In this document: positions 5,449-7,011 of the stretch, one piece after another
Numbering within the stretch: the first letter of the stretch is position 1
Layout of the letters: every line of letters begins with the position of its first letter
DNA from: Sulfitobacter sp.
GTDB taxonomy: Bacteria; Pseudomonadota; Alphaproteobacteria; Rhodobacterales; Rhodobacteraceae
Direction of reading: 5' to 3'
Length of the DNA: 7,011 nt
NCBI GenBank assembly: GCA_024636395.1
Contig: JAGXHD010000135.1
Coordinates: 1 to 7,011, forward strand
Made by a program: the position numbers and the translations under genes
Notes under the pieces: generated by a model
The model's input: only the letters and a program-made list of their open reading frames with translations
Told to the model about the DNA's origin: nothing
Databases searched by the model: none

Positions 5449-7011
5449 GGCAATTTTCGCAACCTCGCATTCTGGGCAGTGCTGCTCGTGCTCGTCTTTT
5501 CGTTGTTCAACCTGTTCAACGGCGGCGGCGGCAGCGGTGGCATGCAAAACCGCGAGATCAGTTATTCTGAATTTGTAACGTCTGTCGAGAACGGCAACGT
5601 CAGTAACGTGACGCTCGACGGCGAGCAGGTTCGCTTCCGCAACTCGGACGGTGGTGACTATGTCACGATCAAGCCGATCGATGCAGAAGTAACTAAGTTG
5701 CTGACAGACAACAGCATTCCCTTCCGCGCAGAAAGCCAGCAGGAAAGCGGATTGCAGACTTTCCTCGTCTCGCTGCTTCCTATTCTGTTACTGATCGGTG
5801 TGTGGATCTACTTCATGAACCGCATGCAGGGCGGCGGCAAAGGCGGCGCGATGGGCTTTGGCAAGTCGAAAGCCAAGATGCTGACCGAAAAGCATGGGCG
5901 CGTGACATTTGACGATGTTGCGGGCATCGACGAGGCCAAAGAGGAGCTGGAGGAGATCGTAGAATTCCTGCGCAATCCACAGAAATTCTCCCGGCTCGGG
6001 GGTAAGATTCCCAAGGGTGCCCTTCTCGAAGGCCCTCCCGGTACAGGTAAAACCTTGCTGGCGCGCGCGATTGCGGGCGAGGCGGGCGTACCTTTCTTTA
6101 CCATCTCCGGTTCCGACTTCGTGGAAATGTTCGTTGGTGTGGGTGCGAGCCGTGTGCGCGACATGTTCGAGCAGGCCAAGAAAAACGCTCCTTGTATCGT
6201 ATTCATCGACGAAATTGATGCGGTGGGTCGCTCGCGCGGCGCAGGCTACGGTGGCGGCAACGACGAGCGTGAACAAACGCTCAACCAGCTGCTCGTCGAG
6301 ATGGACGGTTTCGAAGCGAATGAAGGTGTGATCATCATCGCGGCAACCAACCGTAAGGATGTACTTGATCCAGCCCTTTTGCGGCCCGGCCGTTTTGACC
6401 GTCAGGTGACGGTGGGCAATCCCGACATCAAGGGTCGCGAGAAGATTTTGGGCGTGCATGCGCGCAAGACACCGCTGGGCCCTGACGTTGACCTGCGCAT
6501 CATTGCGCGCGGTACCCCCGGCTTTTCCGGTGCGGATCTGGCAAACCTTGTGAACGAGGCTGCTCTTACAGCCGCGCGGGTCGGACGCCGCTTTGTCGCG
6601 ATGATGGATTTCGAATCTGCCAAGGATAAGATCATGATGGGTGCCGAGCGCCGGTCCATGGTGCTGACGCAGGACCAGAAGGAAAAGACGGCCTACCACG
6701 AGGCGGGCCATGCGATCGTGGGCATTAAGTTGCCGAAGTGTGATCCGGTCTACAAGGCAACGATCATTCCGCGCGGCGGGGCGTTAGGTATGGTGATGAG
6801 CCTCCCGGAGATGGACAAGCTGCAGATGTTCAAGGATGAGGCCGAAGAGCGGATCGCCATGACCATGGCGGGCAAGGCGGCGGAAATCTGGAAATACGGT
6901 GCCGAAAGTGTCTCGTCCGGCCCGATGGGTGATATCATGCAGGCCAGCCAACTGGCGCGCGGCATGGTGATGCGCATGGGCATGTCTGACAAAGTCGGTA
7001 ACATCGACTAC
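5446..7011 (+). CDS. ftsH: FtsH, membrane-bound AAA+ zinc protease (3' truncated by window end)
   Basis: FtsH is a hexameric inner-membrane protease that degrades misassembled membrane proteins and regulators such as sigma32 and LpxC. The window holds 522 codons, and about 115 residues are probably missing. The order is TM1 (residues about 6-24), a periplasmic domain, TM2 (about 106-125), then the AAA+ domain. Walker A GPPGTGKT is at 196-203, the pore motif FVG at 229-231 and Walker B FIDE ends at Asp255-Glu256. Second-region-of-homology arginines are Arg313 and Arg316. The zinc site HEAGH is at 418-422, with probable third ligand Asp496. These positions are one residue beyond those of E. coli FtsH, so the protein looks fully active. 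The start is TTG: it gives the usual short cytoplasmic MGNxRNLAFW-like N-terminus and has a good Shine-Dalgarno. The upstream GTG at 5398 would add 16 residues with no support. Confidence 0.96.
   Translation, partial: MGNFRNLAFWAVLLVLVFSLFNLFNGGGGSGGMQNREISYSEFVTSVENGNVSNVTLDGEQVRFRNSDGGDYVTIKPIDAEVTKLLTDNSIPFRAESQQESGLQTFLVSLLPILLLIGVWIYFMNRMQGGGKGGAMGFGKSKAKMLTEKHGRVTFDDVAGIDEAKEELEEIVEFLRNPQKFSRLGGKIPKGALLEGPPGTGKTLLARAIAGEAGVPFFTISGSDFVEMFVGVGASRVRDMFEQAKKNAPCIVFIDEIDAVGRSRGAGYGGGNDEREQTLNQLLVEMDGFEANEGVIIIAATNRKDVLDPALLRPGRFDRQVTVGNPDIKGREKILGVHARKTPLGPDVDLRIIARGTPGFSGADLANLVNEAALTAARVGRRFVAMMDFESAKDKIMMGAERRSMVLTQDQKEKTAYHEAGHAIVGIKLPKCDPVYKATIIPRGGALGMVMSLPEMDKLQMFKDEAEERIAMTMAGKAAEIWKYGAESVSSGPMGDIMQASQLARGMVMRMGMSDKVGNIDY

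Noticed and set aside
5285..5578. Open frame (97 codons) bridging the tilS end and the ftsH start
   Set aside because: It overlaps both genes in another frame, has a Cys/Ser-rich low-complexity product, and has no independent support.
5788..6711. Antisense open frame (307 codons) opposite ftsH
   Set aside because: It lies entirely opposite the AAA+ domain of ftsH and has no recognisable domain or ribosome binding site.

Overview
The window is one co-directional (+ strand) block of a GC-rich alphaproteobacterial chromosome. Gene order is tolR (last codons) - tolA - [tolA 3' remnant] - tolB - pal - cpoB - tilS - ftsH (truncated by the window end). This order, the SxxxH-type TolA anchor with a Pro/Glu/Ala-rich linker, and the Pal and FtsH N-termini fit Rhodobacterales (Roseobacter-like marine bacteria). 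The genus cannot be told from sequence alone. No mobile element, CRISPR array, tRNA or rRNA was seen.

Layout. Positions 1-24 look like the end of tolR. Positions 28-1134 encode TolA, the inner-membrane protein that reaches across the periplasm. Positions 1131-1346 hold an open, degenerate second copy of the tolA 3' end, whose stop overlaps the tolB start. Positions 1343-2665 encode TolB, the periplasmic beta-propeller. A strong hairpin follows, then Pal (2736-3257), the peptidoglycan-binding lipoprotein, and CpoB (3281-4108), a coiled-coil/TPR periplasmic protein. The tilS gene (4099-5367) overlaps cpoB by 10 bases. The ftsH gene starts at a TTG codon (5446) behind a good ribosome binding site and a plausible heat-shock-type promoter.

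How the genes work together. TolQ and TolR (upstream) use the proton motive force to energise TolA. TolA contacts TolB and Pal, and this system constricts and stabilises the outer membrane at division. CpoB is known in E. coli to coordinate Tol-Pal with peptidoglycan synthesis. TilS (tRNA-Ile2 lysidine synthase) and FtsH (membrane AAA+ zinc protease) are housekeeping genes that commonly follow this cluster in alphaproteobacteria.

The gene content is ordinary, and I found no undescribed system. The main oddity is the tolA tail remnant between tolA and tolB, which suggests an old partial duplication or allelic replacement. Secondary points are the tolB-pal hairpin, the small hairpin over the cpoB Shine-Dalgarno, and the regulatory leader of ftsH. 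No stretch over 300 bases lacks a gene.
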